DNA from: Nocardioides sp. T2.26MG-1
GTDB lineage: Bacteria > Actinomycetota > Actinomycetes > Propionibacteriales > Nocardioidaceae
Reading direction: 5' to 3'
DNA: 64,000 bases
NCBI RefSeq assembly: GCF_950101795.1
Contig: NZ_CATNLZ010000002.1
Span: forward strand, 62,001-126,000
The position numbers were made by a program, and so were the translations under genes. Below, in pieces: positions 8,029 through 17,836 of this stretch. How positions within the stretch are numbered: position 1 is the stretch's first letter; the number at the start of each line of letters is the position of its first letter. Below the pieces are notes generated by a model, which was given only the letters and a program-made list of their open reading frames with translations, made no database searches and was not told the origin of the DNA.

Positions 8029-8983
8029 GGATCGGGCCAGGCAAGTGCACACGGAGCTGGAGGCGGCGCTCGAGGGGGTCGCCGAGCACGCGCGGGTAAC
8101 CGCGAGGCTGCAGCGCGCGCGGCAGTCGGAGGAGTCCGCGCGGGGTGCGGCGGTGCAGGCTCGGGCGCAGGCCGCGGCCGAGACCCGGGACGTCCGGGCC
8201 CTGGAGTCGTTCAGCCCCACCCGCATCTGGGCGACGCTCCGGGGCAGCCGCGACACCGACCTCGACCGCGAGGAGGCCGAGCGGCAGGCGGCCGAGTACG
8301 CCGCCGCCCGGGCCGAGGCCTGGCTGGTCAGCACCCACGACGAGGTACGCCGGGCCGAGGCCGAGCTCGCGGCGCTCGGGGACGTGCACGGGAGGCGGGA
8401 GCGCGCGACCGCGGCCAAGGAGCAGTGGGTGGCCGAGGCCGGAGGACCCACGGGGGAGGAGCTCGGCCGGATCGCCGACGAGCTGGCGTCGTCGAGTGCT
8501 GCGGCGAAGGAGGTGCGGGAGGCGCTCGCCGCCGGCGAGCAGGCGGCCGCGGCGCTGGCGCGGGCGAGCGAGGTGCTCGGGTCGGCCGGAAGCTGGGCCA
8601 CCTACGACACCTTCTTCGGCGGCGGTCTGATCACCGACATGGTCAAGTACGACCGGATGGACGAGGCCCAGCGCCTCCTGCACGGCGCCGACCAGGCGCT
8701 GCGGCGGCTCTCGGCCGAGCTCGCCGACGTCGGCATGACCGAGGTCGTGCACGGGCTGTCGGTCGACGGGCTGACCCAGGCGTTCGACGTGTGGTTCGAC
8801 AACATCTTCACCGACTGGTCGGTGAAGTCCCGGATCACCGAGGCGGCCCGGCGTACCGCCGAGGCCGCCGGGGTCGTGCACGAGATCCGCACCCGCCTGG
8901 CGGGTCGGCAGCGCGACCTCGACACCCGGGTTGCGGAGCTGACCGCTCAGCGGGAACGGCTGCTGGTCGAGGCGACCGCCTGA
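8018..8983 (+). CDS. Uncharacterised coiled-coil protein
   Basis: 321 residues, start GTG 8018. I do not recognise the family with certainty. No signal peptide or membrane segment is visible. Residues about 1-60, 85-185 and 275-320 are Glu/Arg/Ala-rich with heptad-like spacing, typical of coiled coils. A central block (about 195-275) is less charged, contains GSWATYDTFFGGGLITDM and VWFDNIFTDWSV, and looks like a conserved globular element. It overlaps the glycerate kinase by 11 bases but probably has its own promoter. No function should be assigned; cytosolic structural or vesicle/chaperone-type roles are only guesses. Confidence 0.75.
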   Translation: MTAEDRARQVHTELEAALEGVAEHARVTARLQRARQSEESARGAAVQARAQAAAETRDVRALESFSPTRIWATLRGSRDTDLDREEAERQAAEYAAARAEAWLVSTHDEVRRAEAELAALGDVHGRRERATAAKEQWVAEAGGPTGEELGRIADELASSSAAAKEVREALAAGEQAAAALARASEVLGSAGSWATYDTFFGGGLITDMVKYDRMDEAQRLLHGADQALRRLSAELADVGMTEVVHGLSVDGLTQAFDVWFDNIFTDWSVKSRITEAARRTAEAAGVVHEIRTRLAGRQRDLDTRVAELTAQRERLLVEATA

Positions 8984-9028
8984 GGCCCTGGTGCGGCCTG
9001 GGTGCGACCCGGCGTGCTGGGATGGGAG

Positions 9029-9547
9029 TCAGCGCAGCGCCAGGCACCCCGAGACGGACGGCGCCCACGGCAGCTGCGCGTCCTCGGCGATCCGGCGGTC
9101 GAGGTTGGCCGCCACGTCGTCGGGCCACGGCTCGGTGCGCCGGGTGGCCATCGAGATGTGCAGGAAGATCTCCTCCATCACGTAGCTCACCCGCTGGTGG
9201 GTGTCGTCCAGCAGGTACACCAGCGCGTGCGCGGCGCGCTCGGAGCGCCCCAGCAGCCGCACCCGGGAGGACATCCGGTCACCGGTGCGCAGCTCGGACA
9301 GGTAGTTGAGGTGGTGCTCGGCGGAGAAGCAGGCGTGCCCCAGCGCCGGCCAGTTCTGCGGGATCCCGAGCGGGACCAGCGACTCGTCGAGGCCCTCGCT
9401 CGCGATGCCGGTGTAGTGGCGCACGTTCAGGTGGCCGTTGACGTCCTCGAACGCCACCGGCACCGGCTGCTCGGCGTACGCCGGCAGGCCGGCGAGCTGC
9501 TCGTACGACGGGTGGGGGACGCGCTCGGCGGAAGGCTGGGTGCTCAC
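9029..9547 (-). CDS. Acyl-CoA thioesterase, hotdog fold (4HBT-like)
   Basis: 172 residues on the minus strand, GTG start at 9547. The body matches the 4-hydroxybenzoyl-CoA thioesterase type: VAFEDVNGHLNVRHYTGIAS has the DxNGHLN active-site loop (about 30-45), followed by LNYLSELRTGDRM and a beta-strand core. It would hydrolyse a cytosolic acyl-CoA; the substrate is unknown. TAGCAT on the minus strand at 9561-9556 lies 8 bases before the start, a possible leaderless promoter. It converges with the coiled-coil gene. Confidence 0.82.
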   Translation of the reverse strand: MSTQPSAERVPHPSYEQLAGLPAYAEQPVPVAFEDVNGHLNVRHYTGIASEGLDESLVPLGIPQNWPALGHACFSAEHHLNYLSELRTGDRMSSRVRLLGRSERAAHALVYLLDDTHQRVSYVMEEIFLHISMATRRTEPWPDDVAANLDRRIAEDAQLPWAPSVSGCLALR

Positions 9548-9755
9548 GCGGGGCGATGCTACTGCCCGGTCGGCCCGCGTCCGGTCATCGGGTCGGATGC
9601 CCGAGCACGCGCCATGGCGCGCTCTCAGGCACCCGACCCGTCAGGCGCTGGCGCTACTTGCTCGCTTTACGCGCTCGGCTCGCGGTCGGCGCTCCTTCGT
9701 CGCGCGACAGCTCGCCGAGCAAGCAGAACCCTCCGCTCGTTCCTCGCTCCGGGCC
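9548..9755. other. Intergenic region with short repeats
   Basis: About 210 bases between typA and the thioesterase gene. It holds a near-exact copy of the last 34 bases of typA (9654-9687) and other Ser/Arg/Leu-codon-like CG-rich repeats (gctcggctcgc, cgctcgttcctcgctc). I see no gene in it. Confidence 0.6.
9654..9687 (-). repeat. Duplicate of the 3' end of typA
   Basis: Thirty-three of 34 bases match 9756-9789, which encodes the final residues TASRARKASK and stop of TypA. The copy would encode the same ten residues and stop on the minus strand. It lies 102 bases downstream of the true end, so either the gene end was duplicated or a dispersed repeat was captured as the TypA tail. Confidence 0.85.
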
Positions 9756-11669
<1,914 letters not shown>

Positions 11670-11835
11670 GGAGGTACGGCGTCCGTTCGATGGGGGTGCG
11701 CGGCGGCCGCGCGAGACTGGCGGGCCCGGAAAGGGCCTCGTCGAGTCTAGTGGCGGGCGGCGTACCCGCCCACATCGGCGGACCTGGTCCCACCCGCGCG
11801 GCCGGCGGTGCACCGGGGAGATCGGGCCCCCCGAC

Positions 11836-11841
11836 TACCGT
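11836..11841 (+). promoter_or_regulatory. Candidate -10 box for gene at 11848 (leaderless)
   Basis: TACCGT is placed 6 bases before ATG 11848, in the 178-base divergent gap with typA; no Shine-Dalgarno sequence fits between. Confidence 0.5.
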
Positions 11842-11847
11842 GGCCGC

Positions 11848-12321
11848 ATGCCCCGGATCGCCACGAAGGACCGCGTCGACCACGACCAGCTGCTCGACTT
11901 CGTCCGCACCCGCCACCACCTCGTGCTCGTGACCACCCGGGCGGACGGCCGCCCGCAGCTCTCGCCGGTGTCCGGGGGCGTGGACGCGGACGGGTACGTC
12001 GTGATCTCGACGTACCCCGACCGCGCGAAGGCCGTGAACCTGCGCCGCAACCCGGCCGCCAGCGTGCTGGTGCTCTCCGACGAGTGGGACGACGCCTGGG
12101 TCCAGGTCGACGGCACCGCCGAGGTGCTCGACATGCCGTCGCCCGAGGCCGAGGACGGGCTGGTCGAGTACTACCGCTGCATCGCCGGCGAGCACCCCGA
12201 CTGGGATGAGTACCGCACCGCGATGCGCCGTCAGGGCAAGTCGCTGATCCGGATCCGCGTCGACTCCTGGGGGCCGGTCGCCACCGGCGGCTTCCCGCCC
12301 GACCGCGCCCCCGCCGGCTGA
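11848..12321 (+). CDS. Pyridoxamine-5'-phosphate-oxidase-fold protein (PPOX class, F420/FMN type)
   Basis: 157 residues. Split-barrel flavin/F420-binding fold: VLVTTRADGRPQLSPVSGGV (about 26-45), VISTYPDRAKAVNLRRNPAAS and WVQVDGTAEVLDMPSP are the typical strands. Actinobacterial members of this length reduce or oxidise small substrates with F420 or FMN, and many have no known substrate. Start ATG 11848 is preceded by a -10 box and no RBS. It is a single gene, divergent from typA. Confidence 0.85.
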   Translation: MPRIATKDRVDHDQLLDFVRTRHHLVLVTTRADGRPQLSPVSGGVDADGYVVISTYPDRAKAVNLRRNPAASVLVLSDEWDDAWVQVDGTAEVLDMPSPEAEDGLVEYYRCIAGEHPDWDEYRTAMRRQGKSLIRIRVDSWGPVATGGFPPDRAPAG

Positions 12322-12397
12322 CGCCCGCCGGCTGACGAGGCCGCCCCACCGGTCCAGTCAGGTCGCGGCGAGACGCCGCGTCCGGCCCGGTCCCGCC

Positions 12398-12403
12398 TAG
12401 GCT
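12398..12403 (+). promoter_or_regulatory. Candidate -10 box for gene at 12411 (leaderless)
   Basis: TAGGCT lies 7 bases before GTG 12411 with no RBS between. Confidence 0.5.
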
Positions 12404-12410
12404 CACGAAC

Positions 12411-15131
12411 GTGCGCGGCTACGCCCCCCTGGGCCGCATCGTCGGCCTGGCCATGATCGTCGCGGGGCTCGGGACCGCGACCTTGGCGACCGCCGAGCAC
12501 GCGGTCGCGGCGACCGCGGACAGCCCCACGGCGATCGCCGTCAGCTCCGGGGGGACGTCGTACGTCGGGTTCGCGAACGGCGGCGTGCTGCAGCGGATCT
12601 CGGTCGACGGCAAGCGCAAGCCCTCGGTGCCGCTCGATCAGGACGAGGCCGTCGACGGCCTCTTCGTGACCCCGGGGGACGACATCTGGGTCGACTACGA
12701 GACCGGGATGTCCTTGCTGGCCCCCGGCGGCCGGGTGATCGCCCACTTCGACCACAGCCCCGTGCGCGACTGCGACCCGAGCGCGTCGCCGCACCGCTAC
12801 GGCGGCATCACCGCCCACGGCAACCGCATCTACGTGGCCAACCGCTGCGACGACAGCGTCTCGGTCTACGCCCGCAACGGCGACCTCCAGGCGACCGTCG
12901 ACCTGCCCGGCACGGACCACCCGCGCGGCATCACGTACGGCGGCCCGCAGGCCGGCCGGCCGGCGATGCTGTACGTCGCGGTGCCCGACCGTGGCCAGGT
13001 GCTCGCCTACAAGGCCGCGTCGCTGCGCGACTCGTCGAAGCCGTCCCAGACGTTCACGCTGCGTCGGCCGGGTGGCGGCCACCGCCCGGCTCCCGGGGGC
13101 ATCGCGGTCGACAAGTGGGGCCAGCTGGTCGTCACCGACATGGCCAACAACGCGGTCTACCTGGTCGACACCAACCACGACTTCTCGCTCTACCGCACCC
13201 TCGGGCACCCGCCCCGGGCCGGCCGCGCGGCCGGACGGCTCAGCAACCCCACCGCGATCGCCCAGCACGACCAGGACGGCGGGTCGCTGTCCGGTGACCT
13301 GTTCATCGCCGACACCGGCAACGGCCGGGCGCAGCGCTGGAACACCAGCGGCTACACCTACTGGGCCACGAACGTCCGGCCCGGCTCCGGTGCGGGCGGT
13401 GGCGGCGGCGACGGTGAGGACGGCGACGGTGAGGACAGCGACAGCCCGCCGAGCAACACCGTCCCGCCGGCGGTCACCGGCACGCCTCAGGTGGGTTCCA
13501 CGCTCAGCTGCTCGAGCGGCTCCTGGTCCGGCGCGTCCTTCGTCGAGCACGCCTGGCTGCGCGACGGCGGCGTCATCGGCGGCGCCACGGGCTCGACGTA
13601 CCAGCTCACCGCCGCCGACGCCGGTGCCGAGATCGGCTGCCGGGTGCGGGCCGGCAACGACGCGGGCACCAGTGCGTGGGCCTACAGCGACCCGGTCACG
13701 GTCTCCGGGTCGGGCAGCGGGGCGGGCCCGGCCAACCTCTCCCCGCCGGCGGTCTCCGGCACGCCCGCGGTCGGCCATTCGCTCACCTGCAGCACCGGCA
13801 CCTGGTCTGGCGGCGGCAGCGGGCCGTTCGGTGGCGGCGCCGTCAACACCTACGCCTACCAGTGGCGCCGCGACGGCGGCGCGATCGGCGGCGCCACGGC
13901 CGCGTCGTACACCGTGGTCGCCGCCGACAGCGGCGCCGTGCTCACCTGCGTCGTGACCGCCACCAACGGCTCCGGCAGCACCCAGCAGGCGTCGGCGCCG
14001 GTGACCGTCACCGGGGCCGGCCCGGTGAACCAGTCGCCGCCGGTGATCACCGGGACCCCGGCGGTCGGGCAGACCCTGACCTGCGGCCCCGGCAGCTGGT
14101 CGGGCGCGACCGGCTACGCCTTCGCCTGGCGCCGGGACGGCACGCTCATCGGCGGCGCGACCACCGCGACGTACGCCGTCGTGGCCGCCGACAGCGGCCG
14201 GGCCCTGACCTGCGTGGTGACCGCGACCAACGGCACGGGCGGCAGCGCTCAGCAGACCTCGAGGCCCGTGACGGTCACCGCGACCGGACCCGCCAACACG
14301 GTGCCACCGATCGTCTCCGGGTCCGCCGGAGTCGGGGAGGTGCTCACGTGCCTGCCCGGCGGCTGGAGCGGCACCGGCCTGGGCTTCGCCTACATCTGGA
14401 GGCGCGACGGCACCGCGATCGCGCAGGCCACCTGGTCGGCGTACACCGTGCTCTCCCCGGACGTCGGCACCACGCTGACCTGCGCGGTGACCGCCACCAA
14501 CGGCCAGGGCAGTGCGACCGCGACCTCCGCCGGCGTCGTGATCTCCGGGCCGTCGGGCCATGCACCGAGCAACCTCACCTCGCCGGCCGTGACCGGCACC
14601 GCTGCTGCCGGGCAGACCGTCACCTGCGACCCGGGCACCTGGGCCGGGACCCCCGAGCTCGTCCAGACCTACACGTGGCAGCGCAACGGCGCGGACGTGT
14701 CCGGCGCCACGGCCGCGACGTACGCCGTGGGCGCCGGCGACGCGGGTGCGAGCCTGCGCTGCGTGGTGGTCGTGGCCAACGGCTACGGCAAGGCGGCGCT
14801 GGCCTCGCCCGGGGTGGCGGTCGCCGGCGGGGGCGGGTCGAGCTCGTGCCTCGGGCAGATCGGGGTGAGCGTCAACGGCGGCGCGACCCGGGTGACCAGT
14901 CCCGACGTGCTCCTCGGCATCGTGGCCCCGAGCGGAGTCACCTCGGTGACGGTCTCCGACGACCTCGACTTCGCCACCCCGGTGACGATGCCGGTGACGC
15001 CGTCGTGCACCTATGCCTGGACGCTGCGGTCCACGCCGGGAGCCTCGACGATGTCGTCGGTGTTCGTGCGGTTCGGCGCCAGCCCGATGGTGTTCGGCTA
15101 CAGCATCCTGGTGGACCGCACCGGCGGGTGA
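12411..15131 (+). CDS. Secreted beta-propeller protein with five C-terminal Ig-like repeats
   Basis: 906 residues, start GTG 12411. A Sec signal peptide (about 1-34, cleavage after AVAA) is followed by an NHL/SMP-30-like propeller (about 35-320; strands such as VDGLFVTPGDDIWVD, HGNRIYVANRCDDSV, GGIAVDKWGQLVVTD, GDLFIADTGNG). After a GGGGDGEDGDGED linker come five repeats of roughly 80-95 residues, each starting with N-x-x-PPxxxGxxxVG and containing a Cys, W-S-G, a W-x-R-D-G turn, and a second Cys. These are disulfide-type Ig-like modules common in actinobacterial exoproteins. A short tail of about 100 residues closes the protein. No catalytic motif or sortase signal is seen. It probably binds a surface or a polymer (inference). 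Confidence 0.85.
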   Translation: MRGYAPLGRIVGLAMIVAGLGTATLATAEHAVAATADSPTAIAVSSGGTSYVGFANGGVLQRISVDGKRKPSVPLDQDEAVDGLFVTPGDDIWVDYETGMSLLAPGGRVIAHFDHSPVRDCDPSASPHRYGGITAHGNRIYVANRCDDSVSVYARNGDLQATVDLPGTDHPRGITYGGPQAGRPAMLYVAVPDRGQVLAYKAASLRDSSKPSQTFTLRRPGGGHRPAPGGIAVDKWGQLVVTDMANNAVYLVDTNHDFSLYRTLGHPPRAGRAAGRLSNPTAIAQHDQDGGSLSGDLFIADTGNGRAQRWNTSGYTYWATNVRPGSGAGGGGGDGEDGDGEDSDSPPSNTVPPAVTGTPQVGSTLSCSSGSWSGASFVEHAWLRDGGVIGGATGSTYQLTAADAGAEIGCRVRAGNDAGTSAWAYSDPVTVSGSGSGAGPANLSPPAVSGTPAVGHSLTCSTGTWSGGGSGPFGGGAVNTYAYQWRRDGGAIGGATAASYTVVAADSGAVLTCVVTATNGSGSTQQASAPVTVTGAGPVNQSPPVITGTPAVGQTLTCGPGSWSGATGYAFAWRRDGTLIGGATTATYAVVAADSGRALTCVVTATNGTGGSAQQTSRPVTVTATGPANTVPPIVSGSAGVGEVLTCLPGGWSGTGLGFAYIWRRDGTAIAQATWSAYTVLSPDVGTTLTCAVTATNGQGSATATSAGVVISGPSGHAPSNLTSPAVTGTAAAGQTVTCDPGTWAGTPELVQTYTWQRNGADVSGATAATYAVGAGDAGASLRCVVVVANGYGKAALASPGVAVAGGGGSSSCLGQIGVSVNGGATRVTSPDVLLGIVAPSGVTSVTVSDDLDFATPVTMPVTPSCTYAWTLRSTPGASTMSSVFVRFGASPMVFGYSILVDRTGG
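13455..14830 (+). repeat. Five tandem Ig-like module repeats (coding)
   Basis: Modules begin near 13455, 13734, 14028, 14295 and 14568. They are diverged at DNA level but share recurring codon blocks, for example gcgtcgtacaccgtggtcgccg-like stretches. Modules 2-4 are the most similar, pointing to duplication within the gene. Confidence 0.75.
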
Positions 15132-15143
15132 CACCCTGGCGGC

Positions 15144-16421
15144 ATGACGTGCCGCTTCGTGCCGCCGTACCTGCTGCGCCTCGTGGCGCCCGAGAGCCTG
15201 CTCGTCGACGAGCGGCTGCGGGCGGGCCGGACGGTGCCCGCCACCCAGCGACGGACGGTCCTGCCCGCCGACGGGCCGGCGTGGACCGTGCACACCGCCG
15301 ACCACGGCACCACGCTGCCGGGCCGGGTGGTCCGGTCGGCCGGTGAGCCCGAGGCAGGTGACCCGGCCGTCGACGAGGCGGGCGCCGGTGTCGCCGGGGC
15401 GCTCGCGCTGTTCGCGGAGGTCTACGGCCGCTCGTCGTACGACGGCCACGGCGCGCCGGTGAGCCTGACCGTCCACTACGGCCGCGACTACGACAACGCG
15501 TTCTGGGACGGCACCCAGCTGGTGTTCGGCGACGGCGACGGGAAGGTCTTCGGCCGCTTCACCCGGCCCGTGGACGTGCTCGGCCACGAGCTCACCCACG
15601 CGGTCACCGAGCACACCGCGGGGCTGCGCTACGAGGGCCAGTCGGGCGCGCTGAACGAGTCGGTCTCCGACGTGTTCGCCGCCTGCCTCAAGCAGCGGCT
15701 GCTCGGCCAGACCGCGGCCGACGCCGACTGGCTGATCGGGGCCGGGATCTTCCTGCCCGGCGTGCGGGCGCGGGCGCTGCGCGACATGGCCGCGCCCGGC
15801 ACGGCGTACGACGACCCGGCGCTCGGGCGCGACCCGCAGGTCGGTCACTTCCGCGACTACGTCGAGACCACCGACGACAACGGTGGCGTGCACCTCAACT
15901 CCGGCATCCCCAACCGGGCCTTCCAGCTCGCGGCGACCGCGATCGGCGGCACGTCGTGGGACGGCGCCGGTCGGGTCTGGTACGCCGCGCTCACGGGCGG
16001 GGCGGTCGGGCCGGGCACCGACTTCGCGGGCTTCGCCGCGGCGACGGTCGCGGCCGCGGGGGCGCACGCCGAGGCGGTGCGGTCGGCGTGGGAGCAGGTG
16101 GGCGTGTCCGGGGCGGCGCCGTCGTCCGGCTCGGGCGCGGGCGGCGGACCGTCCCGGAAGGTGAGCGTGCGGCGTACCGGCGGCTTCGCCGGGCTGCGCG
16201 CCGCCGGCGAGCTGGACCTCGACGGGGACGACCCGCGCGCCCCCGAGGTCGCGGCCCTCCTCGACCGGGTGGATCTCGCCTCGGTCGCCTCCGGCCAGCC
16301 GCAACCGGACCGCTACGTCTACTCGTTCGACCTCTGCGGCGACTGCGCGACCGTCCCCGAGCAGCACCTCACCCCCGAGCTGGTGCGGCTGGTCGAGCTG
16401 GTCCTGGACGGTAGTCCCTGA
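15144..16421 (+). CDS. Protealysin-like M4 metalloprotease fused to an emfourin-like inhibitor domain
   Basis: 425 residues with no signal peptide. A short propeptide begins with FVPPYLLRLVA, the PPxL-type motif of protealysin-like precursors. The M4 catalytic domain has HELTH at 148-152 (zinc His148/His152, catalytic Glu149) and the third ligand Glu172 in ALNESVSD, 24 residues after the first His as in thermolysin. It also has GGVHLNSGIPN (His250, transition-state stabiliser). After a GSGAGGG linker, residues about 336-425 (KVSVRRTGGFAG ... RYVYSFDLCGD ... LVRLVELVLDG) resemble emfourin, the small M4 inhibitor normally encoded by a separate gene beside protealysin. The stop codon lies inside the palindromic element 16410-16472. 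Confidence 0.9.
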   Translation: MTCRFVPPYLLRLVAPESLLVDERLRAGRTVPATQRRTVLPADGPAWTVHTADHGTTLPGRVVRSAGEPEAGDPAVDEAGAGVAGALALFAEVYGRSSYDGHGAPVSLTVHYGRDYDNAFWDGTQLVFGDGDGKVFGRFTRPVDVLGHELTHAVTEHTAGLRYEGQSGALNESVSDVFAACLKQRLLGQTAADADWLIGAGIFLPGVRARALRDMAAPGTAYDDPALGRDPQVGHFRDYVETTDDNGGVHLNSGIPNRAFQLAATAIGGTSWDGAGRVWYAALTGGAVGPGTDFAGFAAATVAAAGAHAEAVRSAWEQVGVSGAAPSSGSGAGGGPSRKVSVRRTGGFAGLRAAGELDLDGDDPRAPEVAALLDRVDLASVASGQPQPDRYVYSFDLCGDCATVPEQHLTPELVRLVELVLDGSP

Positions 16422-16472
16422 CGAACGGGCCCTTGGGAGCGATCCCACGGGGCCCGTTCGTCAGGGACTACC
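16410..16472. terminator. Long perfect palindrome between convergent genes (bidirectional terminator / palindromic repeat)
   Basis: Arms 16410-16432 and 16450-16472 pair over 23 bases without mismatch (core CCCTGACGAACGGGCCC), with an inner TGGGA/TCCCA stem and a GCGA loop. There is no T-run, as is common for actinobacterial terminators. It contains the last codons and stop of the M4 protease gene. A related element is at 27465-27517. Confidence 0.75.
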
Positions 16473-16480
16473 CGAAATCG

Positions 16481-17170
16481 TCAGGCCAGGGCGCGGTCGA
16501 GCGCGGCGGCCACGTGGAGCGTGGTGCAGGGGAAGACCGGGATGTCGGCGTCGGCCTGGTGGACGAGCAGCTCGAGCTCGGTGCAGCCGAGGATCACGCC
16601 GCCCGCCCCGGCATCCCAGAGCTCGTCGATCATCTCGACGACACTGCGCCGCGAGGCGTCGAGCACCTTGCCGTGCACGAGCTCGTCGTAGATCACCCGG
16701 TTGAGGGTCTCGTGGTGGCGGGCGTCCGGCACGTGCACGGTCAGGCCGTGGTCGGCGATCCGGCTGGTGAAGAACGAGCGCGACATCGCGAACGTCGTGC
16801 CGAGGAACCCGACCGACTCCAGCCGCTCGGCCTTGCAGGCCTCGGCGACCACGTCGGCGAGGTGCAGCAGCGGGATGTCGACCGCGTCGGCGACCTGGTC
16901 GGCCACCCGGTGGAACGTCGTGGTGCACAGCAGCAGGAAGTCGGCCCCGGCGGCCTCGACCCCGCGGGCGGCGCCGGCCAGGATCTCCGCGACGTCGTCC
17001 CAGCGCTCCTGCTCCTGCAGCGCGGTGACCTCGGCGAAGTCCACGGACGCCATCACGGTCTTGGCCGAGGACAGCCCGCCGACCCGCTCCTCGACGCCCT
17101 GGTTGAGTGCCTCGTAGTAGGCGGCGCTGCTCTCCCAGCTCATCCCGCCGACGAGTCCGATCGTCTGCAT
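16481..17170 (-). CDS. Aspartate/glutamate racemase superfamily protein (YgeA-like) with altered first active site
   Basis: 229 residues, ATG at 17170. The N-terminus MQTIGLVGGMSWESSAAYY is typical of the YgeA/aspartate racemase branch. The second catalytic cysteine is present in VILGCTELELL (Cys196). The first site reads LLCTTTFH (Cys82): the cysteine is kept, but the asparagine that normally follows (CTNTMH in YgeA) is threonine. The PLP-independent two-cysteine racemase mechanism may still work, with altered substrate handling. It is monocistronic, and its end faces the hairpin at 16410-16472. Confidence 0.85.
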   Translation of the reverse strand: MQTIGLVGGMSWESSAAYYEALNQGVEERVGGLSSAKTVMASVDFAEVTALQEQERWDDVAEILAGAARGVEAAGADFLLLCTTTFHRVADQVADAVDIPLLHLADVVAEACKAERLESVGFLGTTFAMSRSFFTSRIADHGLTVHVPDARHHETLNRVIYDELVHGKVLDASRRSVVEMIDELWDAGAGGVILGCTELELLVHQADADIPVFPCTTLHVAAALDRALA

Positions 17171-17249
17171 GGTCCTGATCCTGTCAGACTCTCCACAGGC
17201 GGCGATACGGCGGTTTCACATCGGGCGATCTCGGGGAATGATCGGGCTC

Positions 17250-17834
17250 GTGAACCGGTCTCGGACGGCCCTCACCGCACTCTCGCTGGTCTCGGTGCTC
17301 GCGCTCGGCGCCTGCTCGGGGGATGACCCCGAGCCCAAGTTCGCCGAGCCCTCGCCGTCCAGGTCGTTGCCCTCGTCGCCGTCGACCACCGCGGTATCGG
17401 GTCCGGTGGAGCCGACGATGCCTGCTGAGGCGAAGGGGACGGACGCCGCCGCTGCCGAGGCGTTCGTGAGGTTCTACTGGGAGATGGTCAACTACGCCCA
17501 GGCGACCGGGGATCTCGACGGTCTACGCGGCCTTGCTGGGCCCGAGTGCAAGCCGTGTGTATCTGGCATACGCGGGTTGGAGCGCCTAGTGGAGCGAAAG
17601 GCCGACGTCCACGGTGGTGAGTACGACGTGTCGGACATCTCGAGCGCGTTCTTCGACAATGGCGGGCGGATCACGGTCCGTTACAAGCTCGCTTCTTCAC
17701 GGCAAGTGATCAGCTATCCGAGCGGCAAACCCTCGACCTATCCGGCGAAACAGGTGGACGCGATGAGCCTCCTTCGCAAGGACGAGGGTCGATGGGCGCT
17801 CGAGTATTGGGGTGAGGACCCATCAAAGCGATAG
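17250..17834 (+). CDS. Lipoprotein, DUF6318-type
   Basis: About 194 residues from GTG 17250 (ATG 17238 is an alternative four codons upstream). A clear lipoprotein signal reads SRTALTALSLVSVLALGACSG with lipobox LGAC. It is followed by a Ser/Pro/Thr-rich linker and a domain with FVRFYWEMVNYAQATGDLDG, a Cys pair in PECKPCVSG, and a C-terminal WALEYW. This matches my recollection of the DUF6318 lipoproteins of Nocardioidaceae; function unknown. The following secreted gene starts 2 bases after the stop, so they form a pair. Confidence 0.75.
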   Translation: MNRSRTALTALSLVSVLALGACSGDDPEPKFAEPSPSRSLPSSPSTTAVSGPVEPTMPAEAKGTDAAAAEAFVRFYWEMVNYAQATGDLDGLRGLAGPECKPCVSGIRGLERLVERKADVHGGEYDVSDISSAFFDNGGRITVRYKLASSRQVISYPSGKPSTYPAKQVDAMSLLRKDEGRWALEYWGEDPSKR

Positions 17835-17836
17835 CA

